A DNA stretch of 64,000 nucleotides from Shewanella algae (GCF_009183365.2 NZ_CP068230.1:3873001-3937000), one strand, 5' to 3'. Positions 49,899 through 59,190 are shown, counted from the first letter of the stretch. Numbers and translations are program-made. The notes: generated by a model from the sequence alone, not told the origin.

Positions 49899-50534
49899 TC
49901 AGTTTTTCTGAAAAATGGCAATCCGTCGCTCATCGACAAAACATAAGTTCAAAGCAAACGTCTCACAGAGCCAGTCCAATGTTGCACGATGGAAGAAACT
50001 GCAATGGGTAGGATCCCGGGTATAGTGCCAGTCATAAAACTGGGCTTCACTCTGCCAGCGGTCTGTCATTATGCCTAAATAGCCCCCAGGAACCAGACGT
50101 GCCAGCAGCGCGATTATCTCGGCGGCAGGCCTGTGCAAGTGCTCGAAACACTCGCTGGAGAGAATAAAGTCATACTGCGCCTGCAATGGATTGGGGAAAA
50201 ACAGCGGGTCGAAATCGTCACACGCTATCCCTTCCCGGGCAAGGAGTTTTGATAGTGTCGGCCCAGGGCCACAGCCAAAGTCCAGTCCCTGCATACCCGG
50301 GCGCAGAAAGGTCATCGCCGGCGTCAACAGGCGCTGCAAAAAGCCCACATAGCCGGGGTCGTCAATGCTGTTCTCGTGGGTATCGTAAAACTGCTGCTCC
50401 TCATTCAAGGGCAGCAAATGCGCAGGGTCGAGAAAGATGAGCCGACACTCTGGGCAGAGAAAATAACGTCTGGCAACCCTGGCGGGAACTGTCTGTTTAG
50501 GCTGGGTGTTGGCACACAAGGGACATGGATTCAT
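49899..50534 (-). CDS. Class I SAM-dependent methyltransferase with N-terminal zinc motif
   Basis: 211 residues. The N-terminus has two CxxC pairs (CPLCANT... and FLCPECRL, about 4-32), probably a zinc ribbon. The Rossmann fold begins with the glycine-rich SAM loop GLDFGCGPGPTLSKL (about 84-98), followed by the acidic strand CDDFDPLF and the motif YDFILSSECFEHLHRP (about 121-136). The layout resembles small methyltransferases of the 'Methyltransf_23' kind. The substrate is unknown. It converges on napB and has no close partner on its own strand. Confidence 0.85.
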   Translation of the reverse strand: MNPCPLCANTQPKQTVPARVARRYFLCPECRLIFLDPAHLLPLNEEQQFYDTHENSIDDPGYVGFLQRLLTPAMTFLRPGMQGLDFGCGPGPTLSKLLAREGIACDDFDPLFFPNPLQAQYDFILSSECFEHLHRPAAEIIALLARLVPGGYLGIMTDRWQSEAQFYDWHYTRDPTHCSFFHRATLDWLCETFALNLCFVDERRIAIFQKN

Positions 50535-51216
50535 CGATGACTCGGTTCACTTTAACGGCTTTGGTTTTACAGCCTTGGCCTAAAGGCTTTAACTCGGGCT
50601 TGGCTCAGTACTTTAGCTCGGCGTTTGGCTGTCAGGCTTAAGCCTTCTCGTTTGCCCGCAACAGCCGCCGCCAAAAACTGCGCCTACTCTAACAAACCCC
50701 AACCCCGGCTCCTAGAGCTTAATCAGCAAGACGCAACAACCACTGTTCCCAAGATTCAGGCAAAAGTCGTAGAGTTTCACCCCACAGCTGCCGCGGGCTT
50801 TCGTCCTGGCGACTTTTCGGCATGCCATAAAATCATCCCTGATGGCGCCACTCTGGCATCCCAGCCTCTCTCGTAAGCCTGTCACTACGCGCCCAAGAGG
50901 GGCTCAGCGTCCTACGGATGATTCCCGGCGAACATACTGTCAAACATGCACGCGACCTTAGGTTTACACTCCACAAAATCACCACAACCATATGATAGAT
51001 AATATTTTTTTAATAAAATCTGTTATAGAAAATAAGTTTGGGCATTATCCGTTGCGCAAATCCTGTAAGATGTGGGCATCGCGCATGGTGCTGTATCTGA
51101 TAGTTTTTTGGAAAAATGAGTTACATGGCCATGCGTGTCTACTGAATTGAATAAAAAGGGAATTGTCCGAATTTCCATGGAAATAATTGTCACACAGTTT
51201 AGATAGAGGAACTTTT
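50535..51216. other. Intergenic region with a composition break
   Basis: 682 bases. The left 450 are GC-moderate with no gene-like signal: an open frame at 50625-50876 has no ribosome-binding site and no recognisable motifs. From about 50,985 the sequence becomes AT-rich and stays so through the next gene, marking the border of an islet. No direct repeat or attachment site was found at the border by eye. Confidence 0.5.
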
Positions 51217-51843
51217 TTGAATATTCATGAAGAATCTTATTACATTGTTTACCCAGACTATGAATTTGATGAATATAAAACTGACTTAATCCCAACATCA
51301 TATACTGCCAATACTAACTGGGATTTTGAAAAGCTAAATGTGGAGTCGGAAACCCTCTCTTTTGTATCAAAAAATGATAACTTAAATTTCCTAATGGAAG
51401 ATTACGCCTTGGCGTTTAGTGTTCCAAACTTCATAGTGACATCAAAACTTAAAGAGCTTATTGAATCAGGTCTTTATGGTAGCCAGTTTGTCCCAGCAAT
51501 TATTCAGGACAAGCAAAACAACTCAGTTAAAGGGCTGTGGGCACTCAATACATTTAAGACGTTAAATTGTATTGATCTGAATAGAAGTAAATTCTACATG
51601 CCAGGTAATGGCTCGACTAACATTGATGGATTTACGATTCATGCTGATATGGATAACTATCGTTTTCGTGAAGATGTCTTAGATGCAATACCAGAAGCTG
51701 AGCGATTGATTTTCCAAGTTGCGGGTACATCATTAGGGGAAATATTCGTCCATCAAAAAGTGGTTGATATATTTAAAGAACATAATGTAAAAGGAATAAA
51801 TTTCTTTAAAGTCAGTGAATTCGTGGATGGTGAACAATATTAG
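51217..51843 (+). CDS. Orphan Imm11-family (DUF1629) immunity protein
   Basis: 208 residues from TTG 51217, which has GAGGAA six bases upstream. A TTG ten codons earlier lacks this. The fold pattern is that of Imm11/DUF1629: LAFSVPNFIVTSKLKELIES, then GSQFVPAIIQDKQ, the strand LNCIDLNRSKFYMP, and a final half with ERLIFQVAGTSLGEIFVHQK and VKGINFFKVSEF. Members neutralise polymorphic toxins. No toxin, Hcp, VgrG or Rhs gene is nearby, so it is an orphan immunity gene. Base composition is clearly more AT-rich than in the flanking genes, and common AAA, AAT and TTT codons set it apart, consistent with recent transfer. Cytoplasmic, no signal peptide. Confidence 0.75.
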   Translation: MNIHEESYYIVYPDYEFDEYKTDLIPTSYTANTNWDFEKLNVESETLSFVSKNDNLNFLMEDYALAFSVPNFIVTSKLKELIESGLYGSQFVPAIIQDKQNNSVKGLWALNTFKTLNCIDLNRSKFYMPGNGSTNIDGFTIHADMDNYRFREDVLDAIPEAERLIFQVAGTSLGEIFVHQKVVDIFKEHNVKGINFFKVSEFVDGEQY

Positions 51844-51968
51844 GGAAGATGCGAATAAGTCCTCGTGGCCTTTTCTTTTGTAGAGAGTGGCTTACCATTC
51901 CTGGCTATTGCTCGTAGCCAGTCGCTACAAGACACTCGCCGCTCCCGAGGGCATGGTTCGGTAGAAAT

Positions 51969-51989
51969 GGGGCGGTATCCACTCGCCCC
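51969..51989 (+). terminator. Possible terminator after the Imm11 gene
   Basis: GGGGCG / CGCCCC with a 9-base loop followed by TTTCC, about 125 bases after the stop. Weak and rather distant. Confidence 0.3.
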
Positions 51990-52094
51990 TTTCCAAACCT
52001 CCGCCCCCTGCACTCAGTGACGTAGCGGCCCTGACCTATGGTTAAGGGTTAGGCACAATTGAACTTGTGTAAAGCTCCCTTCAAGTTAACCCCA

Positions 52095-53087
52095 CTACTC
52101 ATTGGGTAACAGCGGCATCATCTGTGCGCCATAACGGCTCCCAGCTACTGCTATGATGGGAAACGCCTCTTCGATGGCCGCCAGCTCGTCTCGGCCTAGA
52201 GTCAGAGCGCAAGCCTGAATATTATCCTCAAGATAGCGCCGCCGTTTGGTGCCAAACAGAGGGATCAGATGCTCATTGCGGCTGAGCAGCCATGCCAGCG
52301 CCAGCTGTGACGAACTGCAACCTCGGCTTTCAGCCAGTGCCTTGATGGCATCCACCAGTGCCAGATTACGTTCAAAGTTCTCCCCCTGAAATCTTGGATG
52401 AGAGCGCCTGAAATCATCGGCAGCAAAGTCGTCTATGCTGCGAATAGCACCGCTGAGAAAACCTCTCCCCAGAGGGCTGTAGGCAACAAAACCTATTCCC
52501 AGCTCTTGGCAAAGCGGCAATACCTTGCTTTCAGGATCCCGGCTCCAGAGAGAATATTCACTCTGCACCGCTGTAATGGGATGCACCTTGTGGGCGCGGC
52601 GCAGCCTGTCGCTGTCCACTTCACTCAAGCCCAGATAGCGCACCTTGCCCTGCTGCACCAACTCGGCCATGGCACCGACAGTTTCCTCTATCGGTACCTC
52701 GGGATCCATTCTGTGCTGGTAATAGAGATCGATATAATCTGTCCCCAAACGTTTGAGACTGGCTTCCACAGAGCGGCAGACATACTCGGGGCGGCCATTG
52801 ACGCCGCGCTTGTGCACATCTGCTTCATCCCTGACTATGCCAAATTTACTGGCAAGAAAGATCTGCTGCCTACGGCCTTTGAGCGCTTGTGCCAACAGTT
52901 CTTCATTGCGAAAAGGTCCGTAAACATCGGCGGTATCCCAAAAGTTGACGCCGCGCTCCAGCGCCAGATCCAGCGTTGCCAAGGACTCTGCATCACTGGC
53001 CGGACCGTAAAACTCACTCATGCCCATGCATCCCAGCGCCAGCGCCGATACTTCCGGTCCCTTGCTACCCAGTTTTCGTGTTTTCAT
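52095..53087 (-). CDS. Aldo/keto reductase
   Basis: 330 residues, NADPH-dependent (alpha/beta)8-barrel oxidoreductase of the AKR superfamily (YajO/AKR13-like). The catalytic tetrad is visible: Asp and Tyr in FWDTADVYGPFRNEE (about 48-62), Lys in FLASKFG (about 82) and His in LYYQHRMDPEVP (about 125). The cofactor-binding end includes VAYSPLGRGFLSG and LIPLFGTKRRRYLEDN. The substrate cannot be told. GGAGG lies seven bases before the ATG. Divergent from the LysR gene across 96 bases, so it is the probable target of that regulator. Confidence 0.93.
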   Translation of the reverse strand: MKTRKLGSKGPEVSALALGCMGMSEFYGPASDAESLATLDLALERGVNFWDTADVYGPFRNEELLAQALKGRRQQIFLASKFGIVRDEADVHKRGVNGRPEYVCRSVEASLKRLGTDYIDLYYQHRMDPEVPIEETVGAMAELVQQGKVRYLGLSEVDSDRLRRAHKVHPITAVQSEYSLWSRDPESKVLPLCQELGIGFVAYSPLGRGFLSGAIRSIDDFAADDFRRSHPRFQGENFERNLALVDAIKALAESRGCSSSQLALAWLLSRNEHLIPLFGTKRRRYLEDNIQACALTLGRDELAAIEEAFPIIAVAGSRYGAQMMPLLPNE

Positions 53088-53183
53088 CTGTTACCTCCAT
53101 TGAACTGCCAACAGCATCTTTGTTTTTACCTTTGGGATAAATAACGCTATAACAGCCAGTGTATTCCAAAATCACGAACAATC

Positions 53184-54116
53184 ATGGATAGACTGCAAAC
53201 CCTGAATATCTTTCGCCGGGTCGCCGAGACGCGAAGTTTCACCAAGGCTGCCAATTTACTCAATCTACCACGCTCGACCGTAACCCAGGCGGTGCAGCGG
53301 TTGGAGCAGCAACTCAAGGTACAGTTGCTGGTACGCACCACACGACAGGTCAGGTTGACCGAACAGGGCGAACAGGTGTTGGATAAGGCCTCGGCGCTGC
53401 TGGCAGACTGGGACGATCTTCAGGGCCTATTTGCCAAAGAAAGCTGCCCGGCGGGGCTACTTAGGATCAACATGCCCGCCAGACTCGCCCGATTGCTTAT
53501 CTTGCCGGCCTTACCGGAATTTCATCAATGTTATCCGGACATAGAGCTGGAGCTTGGCGTTTCGGATCCGCGCATCGATATCATAGGTGAAGGGGTCGAC
53601 CTGGCACTGCGGGCCGGCACACTGGAGGATAGCAACCTTATTGCCAGAAGTTTGGGAAGCTTTAAGATAGTCACGCTGGCAAGCCCGGATTATCTGGCGC
53701 GCTTCGGAGTTCCGCAAACGCCTTCGCAACTCAGTAACCACAAGATGGTGGGCTATCTGTTACCCGCAAGTGGTCGTATCGAGCCGCTGGAGTTCAGGCA
53801 AGAGGGGAAATACCATCAATACACCTTGCCCCAAAGCATAAGAACCAATGGTACAGATGCCTATATTGCCGCCGGATTGGCAGGCTTTGGTCTTATCCAG
53901 GTACCCACTTACGGTATAGCGCCACATTTGCAAAGTGGCGCTCTGGTGCCAGTGTTACAGCAGTATCCGCCGCAAACCATGCCACTGTCGCTTATCTATC
54001 CACGCAAACGCCACCCCAGCCACAGACTGAAGCTGTTTATCGACTGGCTGGTGCAACGCTTCGGCGACAAGTTACCACATGAGGCCGACTCGGTACCGCT
54101 AACCTGGGACAACTGA
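53184..54116 (+). CDS. LysR-family regulator (CrgA/YafC-like)
   Basis: 310 residues. Winged helix-turn-helix at about 1-60 (LQTLNIFRRVAETRSFTKAA, then NLLNLPRSTVTQAVQRLE), with effector domain behind. The start MDRLQTLNIFRRVAE and the middle DSNLIARSLGSFKIVTLASPDYL are typical of the CrgA-like group, whose members often regulate a divergent oxidoreductase gene and themselves. The shared 96-base interval with the aldo/keto reductase gene fits this pattern. The C-terminus ends in an acidic tail (DKLPHEADSVPL). The inducer is unknown, probably a reactive carbonyl or quinone if the model holds. Confidence 0.92.
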   Translation: MDRLQTLNIFRRVAETRSFTKAANLLNLPRSTVTQAVQRLEQQLKVQLLVRTTRQVRLTEQGEQVLDKASALLADWDDLQGLFAKESCPAGLLRINMPARLARLLILPALPEFHQCYPDIELELGVSDPRIDIIGEGVDLALRAGTLEDSNLIARSLGSFKIVTLASPDYLARFGVPQTPSQLSNHKMVGYLLPASGRIEPLEFRQEGKYHQYTLPQSIRTNGTDAYIAAGLAGFGLIQVPTYGIAPHLQSGALVPVLQQYPPQTMPLSLIYPRKRHPSHRLKLFIDWLVQRFGDKLPHEADSVPLTWDN

Positions 54117-54179
54117 CTTGCCTCAGTTCAGCTAAACCGCACTCAGACTCGAGTAACGACCGGCTTGCCGGGCAACAAG

Positions 54180-54653
54180 CTATTTCCCGGGGGCTTTTCC
54201 CGCTTCCAGCAAAGGCAAGCCGGCCTCGGTTGGAATATAGATGCGCTCGCCCTTGCCTTCCTGCAGCCCCTTGATCCACACGTAACGCAGATAGGCTTCA
54301 TTGCCCTTGAGTGACTCGCCGATAATCTTGTTGGCCTCGGCAGCCGCCTTGGCGCGCTCGATATCGGCCTGCCCTTCGGCCTTGGCTCTGGCGATCATTG
54401 CCCGTCCTTCCGCTTCAGCCAGGGTGACTTTGGCCTTGGCCTGCATCAGGGCCGCCTGTTCCCGAGCCTTGGCTTCCTCAATCAGGATCTGCTTGCTCCA
54501 CTCTGCTTCCTTCAAAGCGGCGATGCCGTCCAGCTCCAGCTTATAGACCTTGTATTTAGGCCAGGCCCAAAAGGCCAGTAAGATCAGCAGTATGGCAACG
54601 GCTGCCATCAGAGCCAGGCTGCCGAGGGCTACGGCTTGTTTGTTTTGGTACAT
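54180..54653 (-). CDS. Membrane-anchored prohibitin-tail-like coiled-coil protein
   Basis: 157 residues from ATG 54653, which has AGGAG about five bases upstream (an ATG five codons earlier lacks this). One membrane helix (about 8-34: SLALMAAVAILLILLAFWAW) is followed by a charged Ala/Glu/Lys-rich coiled coil (about 50-115: ...EAKAREQAALMQAKAKVTLA...). A C-terminal segment EANKIIGESLKGNEAYLRYV (about 108-127), followed by WIKGLQEGKGERIYIPTEAG, closely echoes the C-terminal end of SPFH/prohibitin-like proteins (…NKIIAESL…LRY..IE.L……YIPT). The SPFH domain itself is missing. Function is unknown; a membrane scaffold role is plausible. It lies downstream of acnA on the other side of a terminator, and is probably separate. 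Confidence 0.8.
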   Translation of the reverse strand: MYQNKQAVALGSLALMAAVAILLILLAFWAWPKYKVYKLELDGIAALKEAEWSKQILIEEAKAREQAALMQAKAKVTLAEAEGRAMIARAKAEGQADIERAKAAAEANKIIGESLKGNEAYLRYVWIKGLQEGKGERIYIPTEAGLPLLEAGKAPGK

Positions 54654-54729
54654 GGGCGCTCCTGCCACTTGAGATTATGCGGCATTTTAAAACATGGAGC
54701 GCTGTGGCACCACTTGGCTTTTCCCAATA

Positions 54730-54758
54730 AAAAACCGCACCCCAAAGGCGCGGTTTTT
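54730..54758 (-). terminator. Terminator of acnA
   Basis: A 9-bp stem AAAAACCGC / GCGGTTTTT with an 11-base loop, T-rich on both strands, 17 bases after the acnA stop. Confidence 0.85.
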
Positions 54759-54774
54759 GCCTGAAGCAGCTGGG

Positions 54775-57447
54775 CTATTCGGCGGCCAAACGCTCCAGCA
54801 CATACGTCAGCACACCGCCGGCACGGTAGTAGGCAACCTCCATGCCGGTATCCAGGCGGCTGAGCAGCGCTATGGTTTTGGACTCTCCATTGGGATAATG
54901 GATCTGCGCCTGCAGCTTCTGGTTTGGCTTAAGCTCGCCATCCAGGCCGAGAATATCCACTGTCTCATCACCAGTCAGGCCCAGAGTCTGACGGGTTTCC
55001 CCGGGCAGAAACTGCAATGGCAGCACGCCCATACCCACCAAGTTGGAGCGGTGAATACGCTCAAAGCTCTCCACTATGACCGCCTTGACCCCGAGCAGCA
55101 GCGTACCCTTGGCGGCCCAGTCACGGCTGGAACCTGTACCATATTCTTTACCGGCAATAACCACACTCGCCTGCTTTCTGGCGCGATAGGCCATGGCAGC
55201 GTCATAGATAAAGCGCACCTCAGATTCGCCCTGCATCCGGGTAACACCACCTTCATGCCCGGGCACCATCTCATTGCGGATACGGATATTGCCGAAGGTA
55301 CCGCGCATCATCACCTCGTGATTCCCGCGGCGTGAACCGTAGGAGTTGAAGTCCTTGTCGGCTACACCATGACCGCGCAGATAATCGGCTGCCGGACTGT
55401 TTTTGGGGATCACCCCGGCCGGGGAGATATGGTCTGTGGTGACAGAGTCTCCCAATAGCGCCAGAATCGCGGCCCCCTTAATGTCGTCCGCACTACCGCC
55501 GTATTCGGCTTCAAAGAAGGGCGGTAACTGAATATAGGTGGAGGCGGGATCGAAAGCATAGGTTTTGCCCGAGCCCGAGTCTATGGCGCGCCAGGCATCA
55601 TCGCCATGAAACACATCGGCATACTGCTGCTGAAACAGGCTGCGACTCACCTTGCCCATTACGGCGGCTATCTCGGCATTGCTGGGCCAAATGTCTTTAA
55701 GGAAAACCGCTTTACCATCGCGGCCTTGGCCTATGGGATCGCGACTGAGATCGATACGGCTGGTTCCCGCCAACGCATAGGCTACCACCAGAGGAGGCGA
55801 GCAAAGCCAGTTGGACTCCACCAATGGGTGGATCCGCCCTTCGAAGTTACGGTTACCGGAAAGCACTGAACCCACATGGATCTTCTGTTCGCTGACCGCC
55901 TTGGTGACCGCCTCCGGCAAGGGGCCCGAGTTACCTATACAAGTAGTGCAACCATAACCTACCAAGTTAAAGCCCAGGCTATCGAGTGCCGTTTGCAGTC
56001 CGGCCTGTTGCAGATACTGGGTCACCACCTTGGAGCCTGGGGCCAACGAAGTCTTGACCCAGGGCTTGCGCTCCAATCCCAGTTCCACCGCCTTTTGTGC
56101 CAGCAAACCGGCTGCCAGCATCACCGCCGGGTTGGAAGTATTGGTACAACTGGTAATGGCGGCAATCACCAAATCGCCATGGTGCATGGCAAGCTCGCTG
56201 CCTTCGAGTACAAACGCCTGCTCAAGCTCGCTGCGCCCCGAGAGACGAATGGCATCTTCGGCCGCCTGCTTGAGCTGACTGACGGCGACTCTGTCCTGGG
56301 GCCGCTTGGGCCCGGCCAGGCTGGGTTCAACACTGGCAAGATCCAGGCTCAGGGTATCGGCAAACTCGGGGGCGCTATCGCCAGTCTCTCGCCACAGCCC
56401 TTGCGCCTTGGTGTAAGCCTCCACTAAGGCAACCGTCTGTTCATCTCGGCCACTGAGGCGCAGATACTCCAGTGTCTGCGCATCCACCGGGAAGAAGCCA
56501 CAGGTCGCACCATATTCCGGTGCCATATTGGCGATGGTGGCTCGATCGGCCAGCGGCAGCTGATCTAGGCCATCACCATAGAATTCGACAAATTTGCCCA
56601 CTACCCCCTGGCGGCGCAGCATCTCCACGACTCTGAGCACCAGGTCGGTGGCTGTAATGCCTTCACTGAGCTGCCCCTTGAGCTCGAACCCCACCACATC
56701 CGGGATCTGCATTGAGATGGGTTGCCCCAACATGGCCGCTTCGGCTTCGATACCCCCGACACCCCAGCCAAGTACCCCCAAGGCGTTGATCATAGTGGTG
56801 TGGCTGTCAGTGCCCACCAGTGTATCCGGATAGACCCAAGTGGCTCCTTCTTCGCCAAGCCCCTGCCAGACACCTTTGGCCAGATACTCGAGGTTTACCT
56901 GATGGCAAATGCCGGTACCCGGTGGCACCACGGAGAAGTTATCGAAGGCGCCCTGGCCCCACTTGAGAAATTGATAACGCTCGAAGTTGCGCTGCATCTC
57001 AATCGCCACATTGTCCCGATAGGCATCCGGATTGGCGAACTTGTCGATGCTGACCGAGTGGTCAATCACCAGATCCACCTTGGACAGAGGATTGATCTTT
57101 TGCGGATCACGCCCTTTTGCCACCAGCGCCGCCCGCATGGCGGCCAGGTCGACTATCGCCGGGACGCCGGTAAAGTCCTGCATTAATACCCGCGCCGGAT
57201 GATAGGCGATCTCCTGCTGGCTGCCGCGGCCGCGGCCCTTGGCAAGCGCCTGCAGATCGTCAATATCACAATGGTCGGTATCCAGATGCCGCAGAATGTT
57301 TTCCAGCAGCACCTTGCAACTCTTGGGTAATGCGGCAACCTCGGCAATTTCCGCCAAAGGCCCTTCATTGAGGCTGTAGTATTGGAATGAGGTGTTTTTG
57401 ACGGTCAAGGTGCGTTGCGCCTTGGCTTGATATTTGACTTTGGACAT
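54775..57447 (-). CDS. acnA: Aconitate hydratase AcnA
   Basis: 890 residues, matching E. coli AcnA (891). It interconverts citrate and isocitrate in the TCA cycle and also serves as a stress-stable iron-sulfur enzyme and RNA-binding post-transcriptional regulator in its apo form. The [4Fe-4S] ligands are in AAITSCTNTSNP (Cys about 436) and GYGCTTCIGNSGPLP (Cys about 502 and 505). Substrate-binding segments VVPPGTGICHQVNLEYL, TLVGTDSHTTMINALGVLGW and AGKEYGTGSSRDWAAKG are intact. The start is ATG 57447 (MSKVKYQAKAQRTL), with GGGAGAGAAG just upstream; 46 upstream codons in frame are not family-like. The methylcitrate variant AcnD is less likely because no prp genes adjoin. Confidence 0.95.
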   Translation of the reverse strand: MSKVKYQAKAQRTLTVKNTSFQYYSLNEGPLAEIAEVAALPKSCKVLLENILRHLDTDHCDIDDLQALAKGRGRGSQQEIAYHPARVLMQDFTGVPAIVDLAAMRAALVAKGRDPQKINPLSKVDLVIDHSVSIDKFANPDAYRDNVAIEMQRNFERYQFLKWGQGAFDNFSVVPPGTGICHQVNLEYLAKGVWQGLGEEGATWVYPDTLVGTDSHTTMINALGVLGWGVGGIEAEAAMLGQPISMQIPDVVGFELKGQLSEGITATDLVLRVVEMLRRQGVVGKFVEFYGDGLDQLPLADRATIANMAPEYGATCGFFPVDAQTLEYLRLSGRDEQTVALVEAYTKAQGLWRETGDSAPEFADTLSLDLASVEPSLAGPKRPQDRVAVSQLKQAAEDAIRLSGRSELEQAFVLEGSELAMHHGDLVIAAITSCTNTSNPAVMLAAGLLAQKAVELGLERKPWVKTSLAPGSKVVTQYLQQAGLQTALDSLGFNLVGYGCTTCIGNSGPLPEAVTKAVSEQKIHVGSVLSGNRNFEGRIHPLVESNWLCSPPLVVAYALAGTSRIDLSRDPIGQGRDGKAVFLKDIWPSNAEIAAVMGKVSRSLFQQQYADVFHGDDAWRAIDSGSGKTYAFDPASTYIQLPPFFEAEYGGSADDIKGAAILALLGDSVTTDHISPAGVIPKNSPAADYLRGHGVADKDFNSYGSRRGNHEVMMRGTFGNIRIRNEMVPGHEGGVTRMQGESEVRFIYDAAMAYRARKQASVVIAGKEYGTGSSRDWAAKGTLLLGVKAVIVESFERIHRSNLVGMGVLPLQFLPGETRQTLGLTGDETVDILGLDGELKPNQKLQAQIHYPNGESKTIALLSRLDTGMEVAYYRAGGVLTYVLERLAAE

Positions 57448-57785
57448 CACTTCTCTCCCTACGTTGAGGTACGCCATTCCGTGCAGAAGCTGGCTCACCG
57501 AGCGAGAATGAAAAGGTATGGAGGCAAGTAGGACAATGGAAAGTTTATCGGGATAAATCGACATTGGCCTGCGCCGTACAAGCACCTTTTCAACACGCCT
57601 CAGGGAAGCTTGTTGGAAAATCCACCTTCTATCGGGAATGGTATTAATCCTTGTCGTTCCAACGACCAGCTTAAAGTATGCTCAAATAAGGTACAAGGGC
57701 ACCTGAGGCTGTCGAAGGATTTTTAAGTGTAATCTCAGTCACTTTGCGTTAGCTTAGGAGCAGGCACAAGCTGGGAGCGATACAG
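57448..57785. other. Divergent promoter region between acnA and the DUF5062 gene
   Basis: 338 bases. It should contain the acnA promoter and leader and the promoter of the small gene. No riboswitch, repeat or convincing operator was seen. Confidence 0.45.
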
Positions 57786-58046
57786 ATGAAGAAACACAAG
57801 AATGAAGCGGCTCTGTTGAAACTGGCGTTGGAGATAGGTTTGGGATACTCGCTCAAGCGTGGCTTTGCCCCGCTTGGGGACAAGGTGCCGGAGAAAGAGA
57901 AAGTCGAGTGCGTCTATCGTCTCTTGGTGCAGGATAAACTGATAGGACCATTGCCATCGGACAAGGAAGATGGCCCCAATATGAAACATAGGTTGGTAAT
58001 GTGGATCAGCGGCAAGTTGCCCAAGGAGCATCCACTGCTACAGTAG
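57786..58046 (+). CDS. DUF5062 family protein
   Basis: 86 residues, small, soluble and basic. The wording KKHKNEAALLKLALEIGLGY, ECVYRLLVQDKLIGPLPSD and the end GPNMKHRLVMWISGKLPK is that of DUF5062 proteins in Shewanella and Vibrio. No function is known. There is no signal peptide. The gene ends ten bases from the end of the convergent diguanylate cyclase gene; a stem GCCGCAG / CTGCGGC (58046-58068) overlaps both ends. Confidence 0.82.
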   Translation: MKKHKNEAALLKLALEIGLGYSLKRGFAPLGDKVPEKEKVECVYRLLVQDKLIGPLPSDKEDGPNMKHRLVMWISGKLPKEHPLLQ

Positions 58047-58055
58047 CCGCAGCAC

Positions 58056-59084
58056 TCAGGACTGCGGCGGTTCGATTCGGTTACGGCCATTGAGCTTGGC
58101 CTGATACAGGCGCTCATCGGCCTGACGATACAGCTGGCGCAGCTCAGGTTTTAGCCTGGAGCTCGGCTCTGGTGACAAGGCTATGCCAATACTGACGCTT
58201 AGGCCCTGTGCTGTGGCCAAGTCCAGGGGCAGAGACTCAGCCGCCGCTCTGACAGACTCCGCCTGCCTCTGCGCCTTGGCCATGTCCGCCACCGGCAGCA
58301 AGAGACAAAACTCTTCACCGCCGACGCGAAAAACATGCTCAGGGGATGGCACAAACTCCTGCAGTAGCCGCGCCAACTGCTGTAACACCCTGTCGCCGGC
58401 ATCGTGGCCCAAATTGTCGTTAATCTGCTTGAAATGATCGACATCCACCAGCAAGAGTGCCAAACGCCCCGTCATCTGTTGCTGCAGTAGATTGAATACC
58501 GGTTCCAGATGCAAGCGGTTGTAGACAGAGGTCAGTGGATCCAGCGCCGCCATCAGTTGCAAACGTTCAACCATTTCGGCCCGCTTGCTCTCAAACACAT
58601 GACTCATGATCCACAAAGTAGACAGACACAGACCCACATTGATAAATAGGGAAAAATGCAGCTCCGACTCCAGCATAACCAGCCGCAGCAGCAATAAACT
58701 CATACCGCCAAAGATAAATACCGCGTTGAACCCCACGCCCCAACGTTTACCCAGCAGCAGATAAGAAAGCAACGGAAAGATAAATAACCAGCTGTAGAGA
58801 ATTGAGCTCAAGCGCGCCTGCCAAATTCCCAGCAGCACGATGAAAAAGAGCAAAGACAGAAAGCATAACGACCACTCTTTCAGCCTGGAGGTTGTGGGCA
58901 AACGGTAGAGCAACAACAGACAGAAACCGGCCATGGCCAGTTCCATCAAAGACAGTAATGGCAACCCCATATACCAGTTAAAGCCACTGAACAGTACCCC
59001 GAGGCAAAAAATAGTCCATGCGCTGACTTTGAGCGCAACCCGACGGTACTCGGATTCGTCCGTCCATATCTGGCTGAGATCCAC
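58056..59084 (-). CDS. Membrane diguanylate cyclase (GGDEF)
   Basis: 342 residues. The N-terminal 180 residues carry about six hydrophobic segments without a large periplasmic loop, a compact membrane sensor. The GGDEF domain starts at DPLTSVYNRLHLEP (about 181-194). Metal- and substrate-binding VDVDHFKQINDNLGHDAGD and the active loop FRVGGEEFCLLLP (about 252-264) are complete, so it should make c-di-GMP. No RxxD inhibitory site is evident before the loop. The GTG start at 59084 has AAGGGGA about nine bases upstream. It converges on the DUF5062 gene. Confidence 0.93.
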   Translation of the reverse strand: MDLSQIWTDESEYRRVALKVSAWTIFCLGVLFSGFNWYMGLPLLSLMELAMAGFCLLLLYRLPTTSRLKEWSLCFLSLLFFIVLLGIWQARLSSILYSWLFIFPLLSYLLLGKRWGVGFNAVFIFGGMSLLLLRLVMLESELHFSLFINVGLCLSTLWIMSHVFESKRAEMVERLQLMAALDPLTSVYNRLHLEPVFNLLQQQMTGRLALLLVDVDHFKQINDNLGHDAGDRVLQQLARLLQEFVPSPEHVFRVGGEEFCLLLPVADMAKAQRQAESVRAAAESLPLDLATAQGLSVSIGIALSPEPSSRLKPELRQLYRQADERLYQAKLNGRNRIEPPQS

Positions 59085-59172
59085 AAGCTTCCCCTTGAAT
59101 TAATCAGGCAAATACTAACCCAAAGGGCCAACAGGGCAAAACAAAGGAAGAGGTATTGGCGGGATAAAAGAA

Positions 59173-59190
59173 ACCCGGCACGGGCCGGGT
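59173..59190 (-). terminator. Terminator downstream of small ORF 59195-59335
   Basis: A 7-bp stem ACCCGGC / GCCGGGT with a 4-base loop. On the minus strand it is followed by TTCTTTTAT. It lies directly at the stop codon of the small ORF. Confidence 0.75.

Noticed and set aside
50625..50876. An 83-codon open frame in the intergenic region
   Set aside because: No Shine-Dalgarno, no recognisable motif, Pro/Ala-rich random-like translation.
52040..52060. GTTAGGCAC near the aldo/keto reductase gene as an integron attC end
   Set aside because: No matching RYYYAAC core lies 55-150 bases upstream in the right orientation, and there is no cassette or integrase context.
54775..57585. acnA starting at 57585
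   Set aside because: The additional 46 residues are not family-like and no ribosome-binding site precedes that codon; MSKVKYQ at 57447 gives the normal AcnA length.
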